Positions 27,456 to 37,396 of a stretch of DNA of 64,000 nucleotides are shown in pieces. The notes below the pieces were generated by a model. The model was given only the letters and a program-made list of their open reading frames with translations, had not been told where the DNA came from and did not search any database. A program made the translations under genes and the position numbers. The DNA is taken from the NCBI GenBank assembly GCA_001897995.1, contig MKRV01000260.1, positions 93,332-157,331 of the forward strand, in the 5' to 3' direction. Every line of letters starts with the position of its first letter. Position 1 is the first letter of the stretch. This DNA is from Alphaproteobacteria bacterium 65-37. Its GTDB lineage: Bacteria > Pseudomonadota > Alphaproteobacteria > Reyranellales > Reyranellaceae.

Positions 27456-27962
27456 ATGGCCGATGCAGAGGCCCTGCTCGAACCGCTGATCCCGGCGTTG
27501 CGTCGCTATGCCTATGCGCTGGTACGCAACCACGATGCGGCCGACGACCTGGTGCAGGACGCGCTGGAACGGGCGCTGTCGCGCTGGAGCCTGCGCCGGC
27601 CCGACGGCGACCTGCAGGCCTGGCTGTTCACGATCCTGCGCAACCTGCACGTCTCGGCCGCGCGGCAGCGCCAGCGCCGCGGGCCGCATCTCGACCTCGA
27701 CGCCGTGTCGTCGCCCGGTGTCACGGCGACCCAGGAGGCCGGCCTCGAGATGCAGGACGTGCTGGCGGCTCTCGACCAGTTGCCGGAGGAGCAGAAGTCG
27801 CTGCTGCTGCTGGTCGGGGTCGAGGATCTTTCCTATGACGCCGCGGCCCGCGTGCTGGGCGTGCCGCCGGGCACGGTGATGTCGCGGCTGTCGCGCGGCC
27901 GCCAGAGGCTGCGATCGATACTGGAGACGGGGCGGGCTACGCTGCTTCGGAGAGTGAAATGA
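27456..27962 (+). CDS. ECF subfamily RNA polymerase sigma factor
   Basis: This is a 168-residue alternative sigma factor with only regions 2 and 4. Region 2 contains RRYAYALVRNHDAADDLVQDALERAL (about 16-41; core binding and -10 recognition), and region 4 contains EEQKSLLLLVGVEDLSYDAAARVLGVPPGTVMSRLSRGR, a helix-turn-helix for the -35 element. The ATG at 27456 is preferred because GGAGG lies six bases before it; a GTG at 27453 is also in frame. Its stop overlaps the anti-sigma start (ATGA), so the pair is coupled. The stimulus is unknown. Confidence 0.92.
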   Translation: MADAEALLEPLIPALRRYAYALVRNHDAADDLVQDALERALSRWSLRRPDGDLQAWLFTILRNLHVSAARQRQRRGPHLDLDAVSSPGVTATQEAGLEMQDVLAALDQLPEEQKSLLLLVGVEDLSYDAAARVLGVPPGTVMSRLSRGRQRLRSILETGRATLLRRVK

Positions 27963-28744
27963 CGGGCAACGAGCTCCCCATCGGCGAGGACGATCTGCAG
28001 GCCTTCATCGACGATCGCCTCGACGACAGGCGGCGGGCGGCGGTCGAGGCCCATGTGGCCGCCCGCGCCGACCTTGCCGACAGGATTGCCGCCGAGCGTC
28101 GCCACCGCACCCTGCTGCGCGGCCAGCTCGAGGCTAAGTTCGCCGAACCGATACCGGCCAGGCTGCGCATCGCCAATCTTCGCGCCAACCGGCGCGTCCG
28201 CTGGATCGGCTCGACGCGTGCCGCTGCGGCAGCGCTGGCGATCTTCGTGGTCGGCGCCGTGGCCGGATGGTTCGCCAACGGTCTCGCGCCGACGCCCGTT
28301 CAATCGGTTGCGACGGCCGGCGTCACCCAGAGCGCGGTCGCGGCCTTTCGCACCTTCGTCGTCGAAGTCGCCCATCCCGTCGAAGTCGGCGTGCAGCAGG
28401 AAGCGCATCTCCTGCAGTGGCTCTCCAAGCGCCTCGGCCGCAAGCTCGCCGCGCCGGACCTGCAGCCCTTCGGCTACAGGCTTATGGGCGGCCGGCTGTT
28501 GCCCGGCGGCAGCGGCGCGGCGGCCCAGTTGATGTACGACGACGCGAGCGGCCGCCGCCTCACGATCTACGTACGGGCGACCGACGGCACGGAGACGGCC
28601 TTCCGCTTCCAGCGGGAGGGAGACGCCGCGACCTTCGCCTGGATCGACCAGGGCTTCGGCTTCGCCGTGACGGCGGTGGCCTCACGCGATCAGCTGCTGC
28701 CGATCGCGGAAGCGGTGTATCGCGGCTTCGAAGGCAGGAACTGA
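27959..28744 (+). CDS. Transmembrane anti-sigma factor
   Basis: This is a 261-residue single-pass membrane protein. The cytosolic part (about 1-85) resembles the anti-sigma zinc-finger domain in position and in DLQAFIDDRLDDRRRAAVEAHVA, but it has no cysteine at all, so it lacks the Hx3Cx2C zinc motif. A membrane helix (about 87-107, AAAALAIFVVGAVAGWFANGL) leads to a periplasmic domain of about 150 residues with GYRLMGGRLLPGG and LTIYVR, common in this class. It should bind the preceding sigma factor until an envelope signal arrives. A palindromic repeat element lies beyond its 3' end. Confidence 0.86.
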   Translation: MTGNELPIGEDDLQAFIDDRLDDRRRAAVEAHVAARADLADRIAAERRHRTLLRGQLEAKFAEPIPARLRIANLRANRRVRWIGSTRAAAAALAIFVVGAVAGWFANGLAPTPVQSVATAGVTQSAVAAFRTFVVEVAHPVEVGVQQEAHLLQWLSKRLGRKLAAPDLQPFGYRLMGGRLLPGGSGAAAQLMYDDASGRRLTIYVRATDGTETAFRFQREGDAATFAWIDQGFGFAVTAVASRDQLLPIAEAVYRGFEGRN

Positions 28745-28815
28745 TACGCGGATCGCGGGCCTTCCGGCCTGCAATCAGAAACCACGAACGGACCTGGAAG
28801 CAATCGGCGCTAACT

Positions 28816-28953
28816 TACAAAGATTCCTCACCCTGAGGAGCGGCCGCAGGCCGCGTCTCGAAGGGTCGGCAACAGAAACGGTGCTTGTTCCCATCCTTCG
28901 AGACGGCCCCCAATGAATGATGAGGGGGCCTCCTCAGGATGAGGTTATTGGTT
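28816..28953. repeat. Palindromic dispersed repeat, copy 2
   Basis: This matches the core of the element at 8183-8310 in the same orientation. Shared blocks are TACAAAG, CCTCACCCTGAGGAGC (28826-28841), CGGCCGCAGGCCGCGTCTCG, CCTTCGAGAC, CTCCTCAGGATGAGG (28930-28944) and GGTTATTG. The outer arms 28826-28841 and 28929-28944 pair imperfectly. A further small hairpin (28905-28911 with 28924-28930) sits inside and replaces a segment of copy 1. Like copy 1, it lies between convergent genes, here the anti-sigma factor and a small membrane protein gene. Confidence 0.82.
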
Positions 28954-29021
28954 GTCCGCTCAAGAGTTTGCGCCAATGGACCTGGAGGCCCGCGGTCCGG
29001 GAGACGGAGCATTCCGCAGAC

Positions 29022-29288
29022 TCACTTGGTCGGATCGGTCAGATCCTCGAACTCCTTGAGGTGCCGCGGCGCCCATTTATGGTCGCGCGCCTGCACGATC
29101 CAGCGGTGCAGGATCGGCCAGCGCGCGCGGGCGCGCTTGACCCAGAGGCGACCGGTCTCGAATTCGGTCGCCAGCAGATAAAGGCCGATCACGAAGAAGA
29201 TCCAGCCCTGCAGGATCGGCACCAGGCCGCCGACCACCGACATCACGAAGCAGCCGGCGATCGCGAGCACCATCAGCGGCTTGCGCAT
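29022..29288 (-). CDS. Small two-helix membrane protein of unknown function
   Basis: The 88 residues have two close hydrophobic segments (about 5-22 and 24-42, with LVPILQGWIFFVIGLYLLA) followed by a basic, arginine-rich cytosolic tail (VKRARARWPILHRW). It resembles small PGPGW-type membrane proteins, but this is a weak match. It lies 18 bases after the lpd stop on the same strand, so it is the likely last gene of the mdh-suc-lpd run. No function can be inferred. Confidence 0.7.
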   Translation of the reverse strand: MRKPLMVLAIAGCFVMSVVGGLVPILQGWIFFVIGLYLLATEFETGRLWVKRARARWPILHRWIVQARDHKWAPRHLKEFEDLTDPTK

Positions 29289-29306
29289 TGCCCGCCGCCG
29301 CGTCGG

Positions 29307-30719
29307 CTAGAGATGAATCGGCTTGTCCCAGGCCGCGAGGGCAGCTTCCTTCATTGCCTCGTTGACCGTGGGATGGGCGTGGCAGACCCGGCCGATATCC
29401 TCGGCCGACGCGTGGAACTCCATGGCGAGCGCGGCTTCGGCGATCATCGTGCCGGCTTCGGCGCCGAAGATATGGACGCCCAGCACTTGGTCGGTCGCCT
29501 TGTCGGCCAGCACCTTCACGAATCCCTCCGTCGCGCCGTTCGCGCGGCTGCGCGGATCGGCGGTGAAAGGATACTTGCCGATCTTGTAGGCAACGCCCGA
29601 AGCCTTGAGCTGTTCCTCGGTCTTGCCGACCCATGCCACTTCGGGCTGGGTGTAGATGATCGACGGCACGAGATCCCAGTTCACATGGCCCTTCTGGCCG
29701 GCGATGGTCTCGACGCAGGCGACGCCGTCTTCGCTCGCCTTGTGGGCCAGCATCGGGCCGTCGATCACGTCGCCGATGGCAAAGATGCCCGGCACCGAAG
29801 TCTGGAAATGCCCGTCGACGGCGATGCGGCCGCGGTCGGTCATCTTCACGCCGACCGTGTCGAGGCCGAGGCCCTGCACGTAGGGCCGGCGGCCGATCGA
29901 GACCAGCACGACATCGGCTTCCAGCGTCTCCGCCGCGCCGCCCTTGGCGGGCTCCACCGTGAGAGTGACGCCCGACGCGCCGGGCGTGGCCTTGGTGACC
30001 TTGGCGCCCAGCTTGAACTTCAGGCCCTGCTTGGCGAGCGTGCGCTGCAGGAACTTGGTGATCTCGTCGTCGACGCCCGGCGTGATGCGGTCGAGGAATT
30101 CGACGACGGTAACCTCGGCACCGAGCCGGCGCCAGACCGACCCCAGCTCCAGGCCGATGATGCCGGCGCCGACCACGACCAGGCGCTTGGGCACTGCGGC
30201 GAGCTCGAGGGCGCCGGTCGAGGAGACGATCGTCTTCTCGTCGATCGTCACGCCCGGCAGCGGCGTCACTTCCGAGCCGGTGGCGATCAGGATGTTCTTG
30301 GCCGACAGCGTGTCCTTCACCGCGCCGTCGTCGCCCAGCACGGCGACCGAGCCCGGCGCTTCGATGCGGCCGCTGCCGGTATAGGCGGTGATCTTGTTCT
30401 TCTTGAACAGGAAGGCGACGCCCTTGGTCGTGGCATCGACCACGTCGCCCTTGCGCTTCATGAGCTGGGCGAAGTCGAGCGTCGGCGGGGCGACCACCAC
30501 ACCGTGCGCGGCGAGATCGTGACCCGCCTCCTCGAAGAGATGCGAGGACTGCAGCAGCGCCTTGGAGGGAATGCAGCCGACATTGAGGCAGGTGCCGCCG
30601 AAGGTCGTGCGCTTTTCAACGACCGCTACCTTGAGCCCGAGCTGGGCAGCCCGGATTGCCGCCACATAGCCGCCGGGACCGGCGCCGATCACGACGAGGT
30701 CGAACGTTTCGTTTGCCAT
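29307..30719 (-). CDS. lpdA: Dihydrolipoyl dehydrogenase, E3 component
   Basis: This flavoprotein reoxidises the lipoyl arms of 2-oxoacid dehydrogenases and passes electrons to NAD. Of 470 residues, the FAD motif IGAGPGGYVAA is at 11-21, the redox disulfide is Cys44-Cys49 in GGTCLNVGCIPSKALL, the NAD motif GAGIIGLELGSVW lies mid-protein, and the C-terminal HAHPTVNEAM holds the catalytic His-Glu pair. It is ten bases after sucB, so it probably serves the 2-oxoglutarate dehydrogenase encoded here. Confidence 0.97.
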   Translation of the reverse strand: MANETFDLVVIGAGPGGYVAAIRAAQLGLKVAVVEKRTTFGGTCLNVGCIPSKALLQSSHLFEEAGHDLAAHGVVVAPPTLDFAQLMKRKGDVVDATTKGVAFLFKKNKITAYTGSGRIEAPGSVAVLGDDGAVKDTLSAKNILIATGSEVTPLPGVTIDEKTIVSSTGALELAAVPKRLVVVGAGIIGLELGSVWRRLGAEVTVVEFLDRITPGVDDEITKFLQRTLAKQGLKFKLGAKVTKATPGASGVTLTVEPAKGGAAETLEADVVLVSIGRRPYVQGLGLDTVGVKMTDRGRIAVDGHFQTSVPGIFAIGDVIDGPMLAHKASEDGVACVETIAGQKGHVNWDLVPSIIYTQPEVAWVGKTEEQLKASGVAYKIGKYPFTADPRSRANGATEGFVKVLADKATDQVLGVHIFGAEAGTMIAEAALAMEFHASAEDIGRVCHAHPTVNEAMKEAALAAWDKPIHL

Positions 30720-30729
30720 CAGCCTGTCC

Positions 30730-31983
30730 TCACGCGCCGATCAGCAGGCGTTCGGGATCCTCGATGCATTCCTTGACCCGCACCAGGAACAGCACCGCCT
30801 CGCGGCCGTCGATGATGCGATGGTCGTACGACAGAGCGAGGTACATCATCGGCCGTGCCTTGATCTCGCCGCCGACCACCATGGGCCGCTGCTGGATCTT
30901 GTGCATGCCGAGAATGCCCGACTGCGGCGGGTTGAGGATCGGCGTCGACATCAGCGAGCCGTAGACGCCGCCGTTGGAGATCGTGAAAGTGCCGCCCGTC
31001 AGGTCGGCGATCGACAGCTTGCCGTCGCGCGCCTTGCGGCCGAGATCGCCGATGCCCTTCTCGATGCCGGCGAAATCCAGCACGTCGGCATCGCGCAGCA
31101 CCGGCACGACGAGGCCCTGCGGCGTGCCCACGGCGACGCCGATGTCGTAGTAGTTCTTGTAGACGAGCTCGTCGCCTTCGATCTCGGCATTGACCGCCGG
31201 CAGCTCCTTCAGCGCCGCGATGCAGGCCTTCAGGAAGAACGACATGAAGCCCAGCCGCGCACCGTGCTTCTTCTCGAAATCGTCCTTCAGCCGGTCGCGC
31301 AGCGCCATGACGTTGGTCATGTCCACCTCATTGAAGGTGGTGAGCATGGCCGCCGTGTTCTGCGCCTCCTTGAGGCGGTTGGCGATGGTGCGGCGCAGCC
31401 GCGTCATGCGCACGCGCTCCTCACGGTCGGCGCGCTGCCGCGGGCCGGCCGGCGTCGCGGGCTTGGCCGCGGCGGGCGGCGCCGCTGCCGGCACCGACGC
31501 GAGCGCCGCCAGCACGTCTTCCTTGGTGGCACGGCCGTCCTTGCCGGTGGGCTGGATGGCGGACGCCGAGACACTCTTCTCCTCGGCGAGCTTGCGCGCG
31601 GCCGGGCCGGACGCGGCGAGGTTTGCGCCTGCAGGTGCTGCAGCCGGTGCCGGTGCGACAGGTGCCGGAGCCGCCGGCTTCGGCGCGGGCGCCGCGGCCG
31701 GTGCTGTGGCGGCCGGTGCCGGCTTCGGAGCCGCGGCCCCGGCCGCTCCGGCTTCGATATGGCAGAGAATCCCGCCCACCTGGACGGCCGCACCCTCTTC
31801 GACCGCGAGATCGGCGATCGTCCCGGCGACCGAGGCATTCACCTCGACCGTCACCTTGTCGGTTTCCAGCTCGCACAAAGGCTGGTCGACGGCGACCGCA
31901 TCGCCCGCTTTGACCAACCACTTGGCGACGGTCGCCTCGGTGACGGATTCACCGAGCGCCGGAACCTTGATCTCGACAGCCAT
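30730..31983 (-). CDS. sucB: Dihydrolipoyllysine succinyltransferase, E2 of 2-oxoglutarate dehydrogenase
   Basis: This is the core enzyme that transfers succinyl groups from the lipoyl arm to CoA. The 417 residues contain one lipoyl domain (1-78, lipoylated Lys43 in ETDKVTVEV), a long Ala/Pro linker, a peripheral subunit-binding domain (about 110-150, [29 protein letters not shown]) and the acyltransferase domain with active-site His388 and Asp392 in [13 protein letters not shown]. It sits between sucA and lpdA, as expected for one complex. Confidence 0.97.
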   Translation of the reverse strand: MAVEIKVPALGESVTEATVAKWLVKAGDAVAVDQPLCELETDKVTVEVNASVAGTIADLAVEEGAAVQVGGILCHIEAGAAGAAAPKPAPAATAPAAAPAPKPAAPAPVAPAPAAAPAGANLAASGPAARKLAEEKSVSASAIQPTGKDGRATKEDVLAALASVPAAAPPAAAKPATPAGPRQRADREERVRMTRLRRTIANRLKEAQNTAAMLTTFNEVDMTNVMALRDRLKDDFEKKHGARLGFMSFFLKACIAALKELPAVNAEIEGDELVYKNYYDIGVAVGTPQGLVVPVLRDADVLDFAGIEKGIGDLGRKARDGKLSIADLTGGTFTISNGGVYGSLMSTPILNPPQSGILGMHKIQQRPMVVGGEIKARPMMYLALSYDHRIIDGREAVLFLVRVKECIEDPERLLIGA

Positions 31984-32022
31984 GACTTGACCCCTTTTCC
32001 CTGCTGGCCCTGGCCGCGTCGC

Positions 32023-34947
32023 TCAGACGGTGAGCGCGCGGTCGACCAGGTCGGCCTGTTCCTTGAGATGCGTGCGCGCCGAGCCGGTGGCGGGCGACGC
32101 GGCTTCGGCGCGACCGATATAGATCGGCCGCTTGGCCTTGACGTCGATGCCGCCGAGCGCGCGTTCGATGCGACGGTCGACGAAATGCCAGGCACCCGCG
32201 TTCTCGGGCTCCTCCTGGCACCACACGACCTCGGCATTCGGATACTCCGCCAGCCGCACGCCGAGCCGCGTGAACGGGAACGGGTAGAGCTGCTCGATGC
32301 GCAGGATCGCGATGTCGTCGATCTTGCGCTTGCGACGCTCGGCCACGAGATCGAAATAGACCTTGCCCGAGCAGAGCACGACGCGGCGCACCTTGTGTCC
32401 GGCGGCGATCTGATCGGTCTCGGCAAGGATGCGGCGGAACGAGCTGCCCGGCCCGAACTCCGCCAGGGTCGACACGCAATCCTTGTGACGCAGCAGCGAC
32501 TTCGGCGTCATGACGATCAGCGGCTTGCGGAAGCTGCGGCGCATCTGGCGGCGCAGCGCATGGAAGTAGTTGGCCGGCGTGGTCGGGTTGACGACCTGCC
32601 AGTTGTCCTCGGCGGAGAGCTGCAGGTAGCGTTCGACGCGCGCCGAGCTGTGCTCGGGGCCCTGGCCCTCGTAACCGTGCGGCAGCAGCATGACGAGACC
32701 CGACATGCGCAGCCACTTGCTCTCGCCGGAGCAGATGAACTGGTCGATGATGACCTGGGCGCCGTTGGCGAAGTCGCCGAACTGCGCCTCCCACAACACC
32801 AGCGCGTTGGGCTCGGCCAGCGAGTAGCCGTACTCGAAGCCCAGCACGCCCGCCTCGCTCAACGGGCTGTCGATCACCTCGTAGTGCGCCTGGCCCTCGG
32901 CCACGTGGTTGAGCGGGATGTACTTCTGCTCGTTGTTCTGGTCGACCAGCACCGAATGGCGTTGCGAGAAGGTGCCGCGGCCCGAGTCCTGGCCCGAGAG
33001 GCGGACAGGCGTGCCCTCGGCCAGCAAGGTGCCGAACGCCAGTGCCTCACCGGTCGACCAATCGATGTCGGCACCGGTGTCGATCGTCTTGCGCTTGTCC
33101 TGGAGCTGGCGCGTGATCTTGCGGTTGAGCTCGAAATTCTTCGGCGGCTCCGAGATCGCCCGGCCGACCGCCTTCAGCTTGTCGAACTCGACCGCGGTGA
33201 TGCCCTTGCGATCCTCCTCGCCCGGCGCAACGGTGAAGCCGGCCCACTTGCCCTCCAGCCAGTCGGCCTTGTTGGGCTTGTAGTTGCTCGCCGCCTCCAG
33301 CGCCTTGTCGAGATTTTCGCGCAAGGTGGCGTTCATGCCGGCGACCTCGTCGGCCGTCACCACGCCTTCGGCCTGCAGCCGTCCGGAATAGACCTCCATA
33401 ACGGTCTTGTGGCCGCCGATCTCCTTGTACATCAGCGGCTGGGTGAACATCGGCTCGTCACCCTCGTTATGCCCGTGCCGCCGGTAGCAGAACATGTCGA
33501 TGACGATGTCGCGCTTGAAGTGCTGGCGGAACTCGGTGGCGATGCGCGAGCAGTGAACCACCGCCTCCGGATCGTCGCCGTTCACGTGCAGGATCGGCGC
33601 CTGCACGATCTTGGCGACCTCGGTGCAGTACGGACCCGACCGCGACTGCGTCGGCAAGGTCGTGAAGCCGATCTGGTTGTTGACCACGAAATGGATGGTG
33701 CCGCCGATGCGGTAGCCTTCGAGGTCGGAGAGATCGAGGCTCTCGGCGACCAGGCCCTGACCCGCAAAGGCCGCATCGCCGTGCATCAGCACGCACATGA
33801 CCTGGCTGCGGTCGGTGTCGCCGCGCTGATCTTCCTTGGCGCGCGCCTTGCCCAGCACGATCGGGTTCACCGCCTCGAGATGCGAGGGGTTGGGCGACAG
33901 CGAGAGATGCACGACGTTACCGTCGAACTCGCGATCGGCCGACGCACCGAGATGGTACTTCACGTCGCCCGAGCCGCGCATCTCCTCGGGCTGCGAGGAG
34001 CGGCCCTGGAACTCGGAGAACAGCGCCGTGTAGCTCTTGTGCATGACGTGCACGAGCGTGTTGAGGCGGCCGCGATGCGGCATGCCGATCATCACTTCCT
34101 TCACGCCGAGCTGGCCGCCGCGCTTCAGGATCTGCTCGATGCCGGGGATCAGCGCTTCGCCGCCGTCGAGGCCGAAGCGCTTGGTGCCGACGAACTTCAC
34201 GTGCAGGTAGCGCTCGAGGCCCTCGGCTTCGATGACCCGCTCGAGGATCATCTTGCGGCCGGTCAGGGTGAACTCGGTGGTGTTCTCGATGTGCTCGATG
34301 CGCTCCTGGATCCACGCCTTCTGCGCCGGATCGGAAATGTGCATGAACTCGACGCCGATCTTGCCGCAATAGGTGCGGCGCAGGCGTTCCATGATCTGCC
34401 GCAGGGTGGCGGACTCGCCCAGCGCCAGCGACCCGAAGATCAGGATCGGGCGGTCCCAGTCGCTTTCGCCGAAGCCGTAGGTCGCGGGATCGAGCTCGGC
34501 ATGCGGCGCCTGGCGCACCAGGCCCAGCGGATCGAGATCGGCCTCGAGATGGCCGCGGATGCGGTAGGCGCGGATCAGCATCAGCGCGCGCGCCGTATCC
34601 TGGGCGGCAGCGCGGATTTCCGCGTCGGTCCTGCCCCCCAACTGGCCGCCCAATTGTCCGGCCGGCTGTGCCGCCGGTGCGGCCGCGCCGTTGCCGCCCT
34701 TCACGTTGCGGTTGGCCGCGGCCGGCAGCGAGTCGGGATCGACGGCGCCGATCACCCGCGCGCCGTTGGGCGCCCACGACGCGCCGCGCACCTCCGCCAG
34801 CACGTCGCCGCTCTGTTCGGCGAGTGCTTCGAAGAAAGTCCGCCACTCGACGTCGACCGCATTGGGGTCGGCGAGGTAGCGCGCGTGCAGCTCTTCGATG
34901 AATGGCGCGTTGGCGCCGAACAGGAACGATGTCTGTTCTGCTCTCAT
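32023..34947 (-). CDS. sucA: 2-oxoglutarate dehydrogenase, E1 component
   Basis: This is the thiamine diphosphate-dependent decarboxylase that commits 2-oxoglutarate to succinyl-CoA in the TCA cycle. The 974 residues open with the E2-binding N-terminal segment FLFGANAPFIEELHARYL and contain IGMPHRGRLNTLVHVMHKSY, MHGDAAFAGQGLVAESL in the cofactor region, and GYEGQGPEHSSARVERYLQL. An Ala/Gly-rich loop (about 88-108) separates the N-terminal segment from the core. It follows sucD by 64 bases and precedes sucB by 39. Confidence 0.98.
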   Translation of the reverse strand: MRAEQTSFLFGANAPFIEELHARYLADPNAVDVEWRTFFEALAEQSGDVLAEVRGASWAPNGARVIGAVDPDSLPAAANRNVKGGNGAAAPAAQPAGQLGGQLGGRTDAEIRAAAQDTARALMLIRAYRIRGHLEADLDPLGLVRQAPHAELDPATYGFGESDWDRPILIFGSLALGESATLRQIMERLRRTYCGKIGVEFMHISDPAQKAWIQERIEHIENTTEFTLTGRKMILERVIEAEGLERYLHVKFVGTKRFGLDGGEALIPGIEQILKRGGQLGVKEVMIGMPHRGRLNTLVHVMHKSYTALFSEFQGRSSQPEEMRGSGDVKYHLGASADREFDGNVVHLSLSPNPSHLEAVNPIVLGKARAKEDQRGDTDRSQVMCVLMHGDAAFAGQGLVAESLDLSDLEGYRIGGTIHFVVNNQIGFTTLPTQSRSGPYCTEVAKIVQAPILHVNGDDPEAVVHCSRIATEFRQHFKRDIVIDMFCYRRHGHNEGDEPMFTQPLMYKEIGGHKTVMEVYSGRLQAEGVVTADEVAGMNATLRENLDKALEAASNYKPNKADWLEGKWAGFTVAPGEEDRKGITAVEFDKLKAVGRAISEPPKNFELNRKITRQLQDKRKTIDTGADIDWSTGEALAFGTLLAEGTPVRLSGQDSGRGTFSQRHSVLVDQNNEQKYIPLNHVAEGQAHYEVIDSPLSEAGVLGFEYGYSLAEPNALVLWEAQFGDFANGAQVIIDQFICSGESKWLRMSGLVMLLPHGYEGQGPEHSSARVERYLQLSAEDNWQVVNPTTPANYFHALRRQMRRSFRKPLIVMTPKSLLRHKDCVSTLAEFGPGSSFRRILAETDQIAAGHKVRRVVLCSGKVYFDLVAERRKRKIDDIAILRIEQLYPFPFTRLGVRLAEYPNAEVVWCQEEPENAGAWHFVDRRIERALGGIDVKAKRPIYIGRAEAASPATGSARTHLKEQADLVDRALTV

Positions 34948-35011
34948 GGCCCCTACTCCTTGGCCTGTTGTCGCTGGCCGCCTGGCAGAGGCTGGGCGGC
35001 GTCTACACTTG

Positions 35012-35887
35012 TCAGCCCTTCATGGCTTTAAGCATTTCGTCACCGAGCGCCGCGGGAGAATCCGCGACCCTGATACCGGCGGCGCGCATGGCCTCGACCT
35101 TGAACTCGGCGGTGTCGTTGCCACCCGAGATCACTGCACCGGCATGGCCCATGCGCCGGCCCGGCGGCGCGGTGCGGCCGGCAATGAAGCCGACGACCGG
35201 TTTCCTGACCTTGGACGCCTTGACGTACTCCGCGGCCCGCACCTCGGCGTCGCCGCCGATCTCGCCGATCATGACGATGCCCTGGGTCTCCGCGTCGGCC
35301 ATCAGCATTTCGAGGCATTCGACGAAGTTGGTGCCGTTCACCGGATCGCCGCCGATGCCGATGCAGGTGGTCTGGCCGAGGCCGACCGCCGTGGTCTGCG
35401 CCACCGCTTCGTAGGTCAGCGTGCCGGAGCGCGAGATGATGCCGATCTTGCCGCGCTTGTGGATGTGACCCGGCATGATGCCGATCTTGCATTCGCCAGG
35501 CGTGATGACGCCGGGGCAGTTCGGGCCGATCAGCCGCGACTTCGAGCCGACCAGCGCCCGCTTGACCTTCACCATGTCGAGCACCGGAATGCCCTCGGTG
35601 ATGCAGACCACCAGCGGCACTTCGGCATCGACCGCTTCGAGGATCGAATCGGCGGCATAGGGCGCCGGCACGTAGATCACGCTCGCCGTGGCGCCGGTCT
35701 TGTCGACGGCTTCGGCGACGGTGTCGAACACCGGCAGATCGAGATGCTTGGTGCCGCCTTTGCCCGGCGTCACGCCGCCCACCATCTTGGTGCCGTAGGC
35801 GATCGCCTGCTCGGAATGGAAGGTGCCCTGCGAGCCTGTGAAGCCCTGGCAGATGACCTTTGTGTTCTTGTCGACCAGGACGGCCAT
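35012..35887 (-). CDS. sucD: Succinyl-CoA synthetase, alpha subunit
   Basis: This is the CoA-binding, phosphorylated subunit of the enzyme that converts succinyl-CoA to succinate with formation of ATP or GTP. The 291 residues include [17 protein letters not shown] at the N-terminal Rossmann fold, [20 protein letters not shown], and [13 protein letters not shown] with the phosphohistidine His248. Its ATG overlaps the last base of the sucC stop, so the subunits are translationally coupled. Confidence 0.98.
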   Translation of the reverse strand: MAVLVDKNTKVICQGFTGSQGTFHSEQAIAYGTKMVGGVTPGKGGTKHLDLPVFDTVAEAVDKTGATASVIYVPAPYAADSILEAVDAEVPLVVCITEGIPVLDMVKVKRALVGSKSRLIGPNCPGVITPGECKIGIMPGHIHKRGKIGIISRSGTLTYEAVAQTTAVGLGQTTCIGIGGDPVNGTNFVECLEMLMADAETQGIVMIGEIGGDAEVRAAEYVKASKVRKPVVGFIAGRTAPPGRRMGHAGAVISGGNDTAEFKVEAMRAAGIRVADSPAALGDEMLKAMKG

Positions 35888-37083
35888 CAGTTCGCCTCCT
35901 TGACCGCCTTGACGATCTTTTCCGCAGCGTCGGCCAGATGATCGGCCGAGGTGATCTTGAGCCCCGATTCCTTCAGGATCTTCTTTCCGAGCTCGACATT
36001 GGTGCCTTCGAGGCGCACCACCAGCGGCACGTGCAGGTTGACCTCGCGCGCCGCGGCGACCACGCCCTCGGCGATGACGTCGCAGCGCATGATGCCGCCG
36101 AAGATGTTGACCAGGATGCCCTCGACGTTGGGATCCTTCAGAATGATCTTGAAGGCCGCGGTCACGCGTTCCTTGGTGGCGCCGCCGCCGACATCGAGGA
36201 AGTTGGCGGGCGAGGAGCCGTAGAGCTTGATGATGTCCATGGTCGCCATGGCAAGCCCGGCGCCGTTCACCATGCAGCCGATCTGGCCGTCGAGCTTCAC
36301 GTAGTTCAGCGCGTACTTGGCGGCCTCGGTCTCGGCGGGATCCTCCTCGTCGAGGTCGCGCAGGTCCTCCAGCTCCTTGTGGCGGTAGAGCGCGTTGTCG
36401 TCGAAGTTCATCTTGGCATCGAGCGCGACCACGTCGCCGGCGCCGGTGACGACCAGCGGATTGATCTCGATCAGCGAGGCGTCGAGGTCGGTGAAGGCCC
36501 GGTAGAGGTTGCCCAGCAGGGCGACGAAGGCGCCGACCTGCTTGCCCTGCAGGCCGAGCGCGAAGGCGATGCGACGGCCCTGGTAGCCCTGGAAGCCGGC
36601 CGCCGGGTCGATCGACTGCTTGACGATCTTGTCCGGCGTCTCGTGCGCCACGGTCTCGATATCCATGCCGCCCTCGGTCGAGGCGACCACCGCGATTCGG
36701 CCGACCGCGCGATCGACCAGCATGGAGAGGTAGAGTTCGCGTTTGATGTCGCAGCCGTCCTCGATATAGAGGCGCTTCACCGTCTTGCCGGCCGGGCCGG
36801 TCTGCTTGGTGACCAGGTCATGCCCCAGCATCGCTGTGGCCGCCGCACCGACCTCGTCGATCGACTTGGCGAGGCGCACACCGCCCTTGCCGTTGGGATC
36901 GTCCTTGAAGCGGCCCTTGCCGCGGCCGCCGGCGTGGATCTGGGCCTTCACGACCGTCACCGGTCCGCCGAGCTTGCGGGCGACGTCCATCGCCTCGTCC
37001 TTGGTGTAGGCGACGCCGCCTTTCAGCAGCGGGACGGCGAATTTGGCCAGAAGCGCCTTGGCCTGATACTCGTGGATATTCAT
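35887..37083 (-). CDS. sucC: Succinyl-CoA synthetase, beta subunit
   Basis: This is the ATP-grasp subunit that binds nucleotide and succinate. The 398 residues begin with [15 protein letters not shown] and contain [12 protein letters not shown] (nucleotide loop), [27 protein letters not shown], and [17 protein letters not shown] with the conserved turn before [13 protein letters not shown]. It is separated from mdh by a 319-base hairpin-rich spacer, the longest gene-free gap in the window. Confidence 0.98.
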   Translation of the reverse strand: MNIHEYQAKALLAKFAVPLLKGGVAYTKDEAMDVARKLGGPVTVVKAQIHAGGRGKGRFKDDPNGKGGVRLAKSIDEVGAAATAMLGHDLVTKQTGPAGKTVKRLYIEDGCDIKRELYLSMLVDRAVGRIAVVASTEGGMDIETVAHETPDKIVKQSIDPAAGFQGYQGRRIAFALGLQGKQVGAFVALLGNLYRAFTDLDASLIEINPLVVTGAGDVVALDAKMNFDDNALYRHKELEDLRDLDEEDPAETEAAKYALNYVKLDGQIGCMVNGAGLAMATMDIIKLYGSSPANFLDVGGGATKERVTAAFKIILKDPNVEGILVNIFGGIMRCDVIAEGVVAAAREVNLHVPLVVRLEGTNVELGKKILKESGLKITSADHLADAAEKIVKAVKEAN

Positions 37084-37149
37084 GGAGTCCTATCGTTCGG
37101 GACTGCTTGCAAGAAGCGTATCAGTCCCTCAGTTTTCAAACGCAACTGA

Positions 37150-37189
37150 CCAAGGGATGCGGCACTTTATGAGTGCCACAGGCCCTTGG
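37150..37189. other. Hairpin 4 of the mdh-sucC spacer
   Basis: Outer arms CCAAGGG (37150-37156) and CCCTTGG (37183-37189) enclose a second stem, GGCACT (37161-37166) with AGTGCC (37172-37177). It is the hairpin nearest the sucC start, about 70 bases upstream of it on the minus strand. Confidence 0.6.
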
Positions 37190-37229
37190 CAACGGCGGAC
37201 TGATGACCCTTTTGAGGCGTTCGACCAAA

Positions 37230-37264
37230 GTCGCAGGCAGATTTTTGCGCAGACTGCCTGCGAC
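37230..37264. other. Hairpin 3 of the mdh-sucC spacer
   Basis: Perfect 11-bp arms GTCGCAGGCAG (37230-37240) and CTGCCTGCGAC (37254-37264) flank a 13-base loop that contains TTTTT on the plus strand. Confidence 0.65.
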
Positions 37265-37283
37265 CCTCGCAGCGGACCTCTGA

Positions 37284-37323
37284 GCATGATCCATCCGGCT
37301 GGAAGCAGCCGGATGGATCATGC
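37284..37323. other. Hairpin 2 of the mdh-sucC spacer, perfect 18-bp stem
   Basis: Arms 37284-37301 (GCATGATCCATCCGGCTG) and 37306-37323 are exact reverse complements over 18 bases around the loop GAAG. The stem has mixed composition and no following T-run on the minus strand, so a simple intrinsic terminator is not the obvious reading. An mRNA-stability or processing element is possible. Confidence 0.75.
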
Positions 37324-37352
37324 CGAAGTCGGAGATGCCGGAAACAACGCGT

Positions 37353-37396
37353 TTCCAATCGAGTGGAACCGCTCACGCGGCTCCGCTCGATTGGAA
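37353..37396 (-). terminator. Hairpin 1 of the mdh-sucC spacer, just after mdh
   Basis: Arms TTCCAATCGAG (37353-37363) and CTCGATTGGAA (37386-37396) pair perfectly, and the stem continues inward with GGAACCGC (37365-37372) against GCGGCTCC (37377-37384), one mismatch. It begins seven bases after the mdh stop on the minus strand, the position of a terminator or 3'-end stabiliser. Confidence 0.6.

Noticed and set aside
30820..35031. Open frame of 1403 codons opposite sucB and sucA
   Set aside because: Antisense to genes with every catalytic motif intact; the peptide is rich in His, Asp, Arg and Leu without domain structure.
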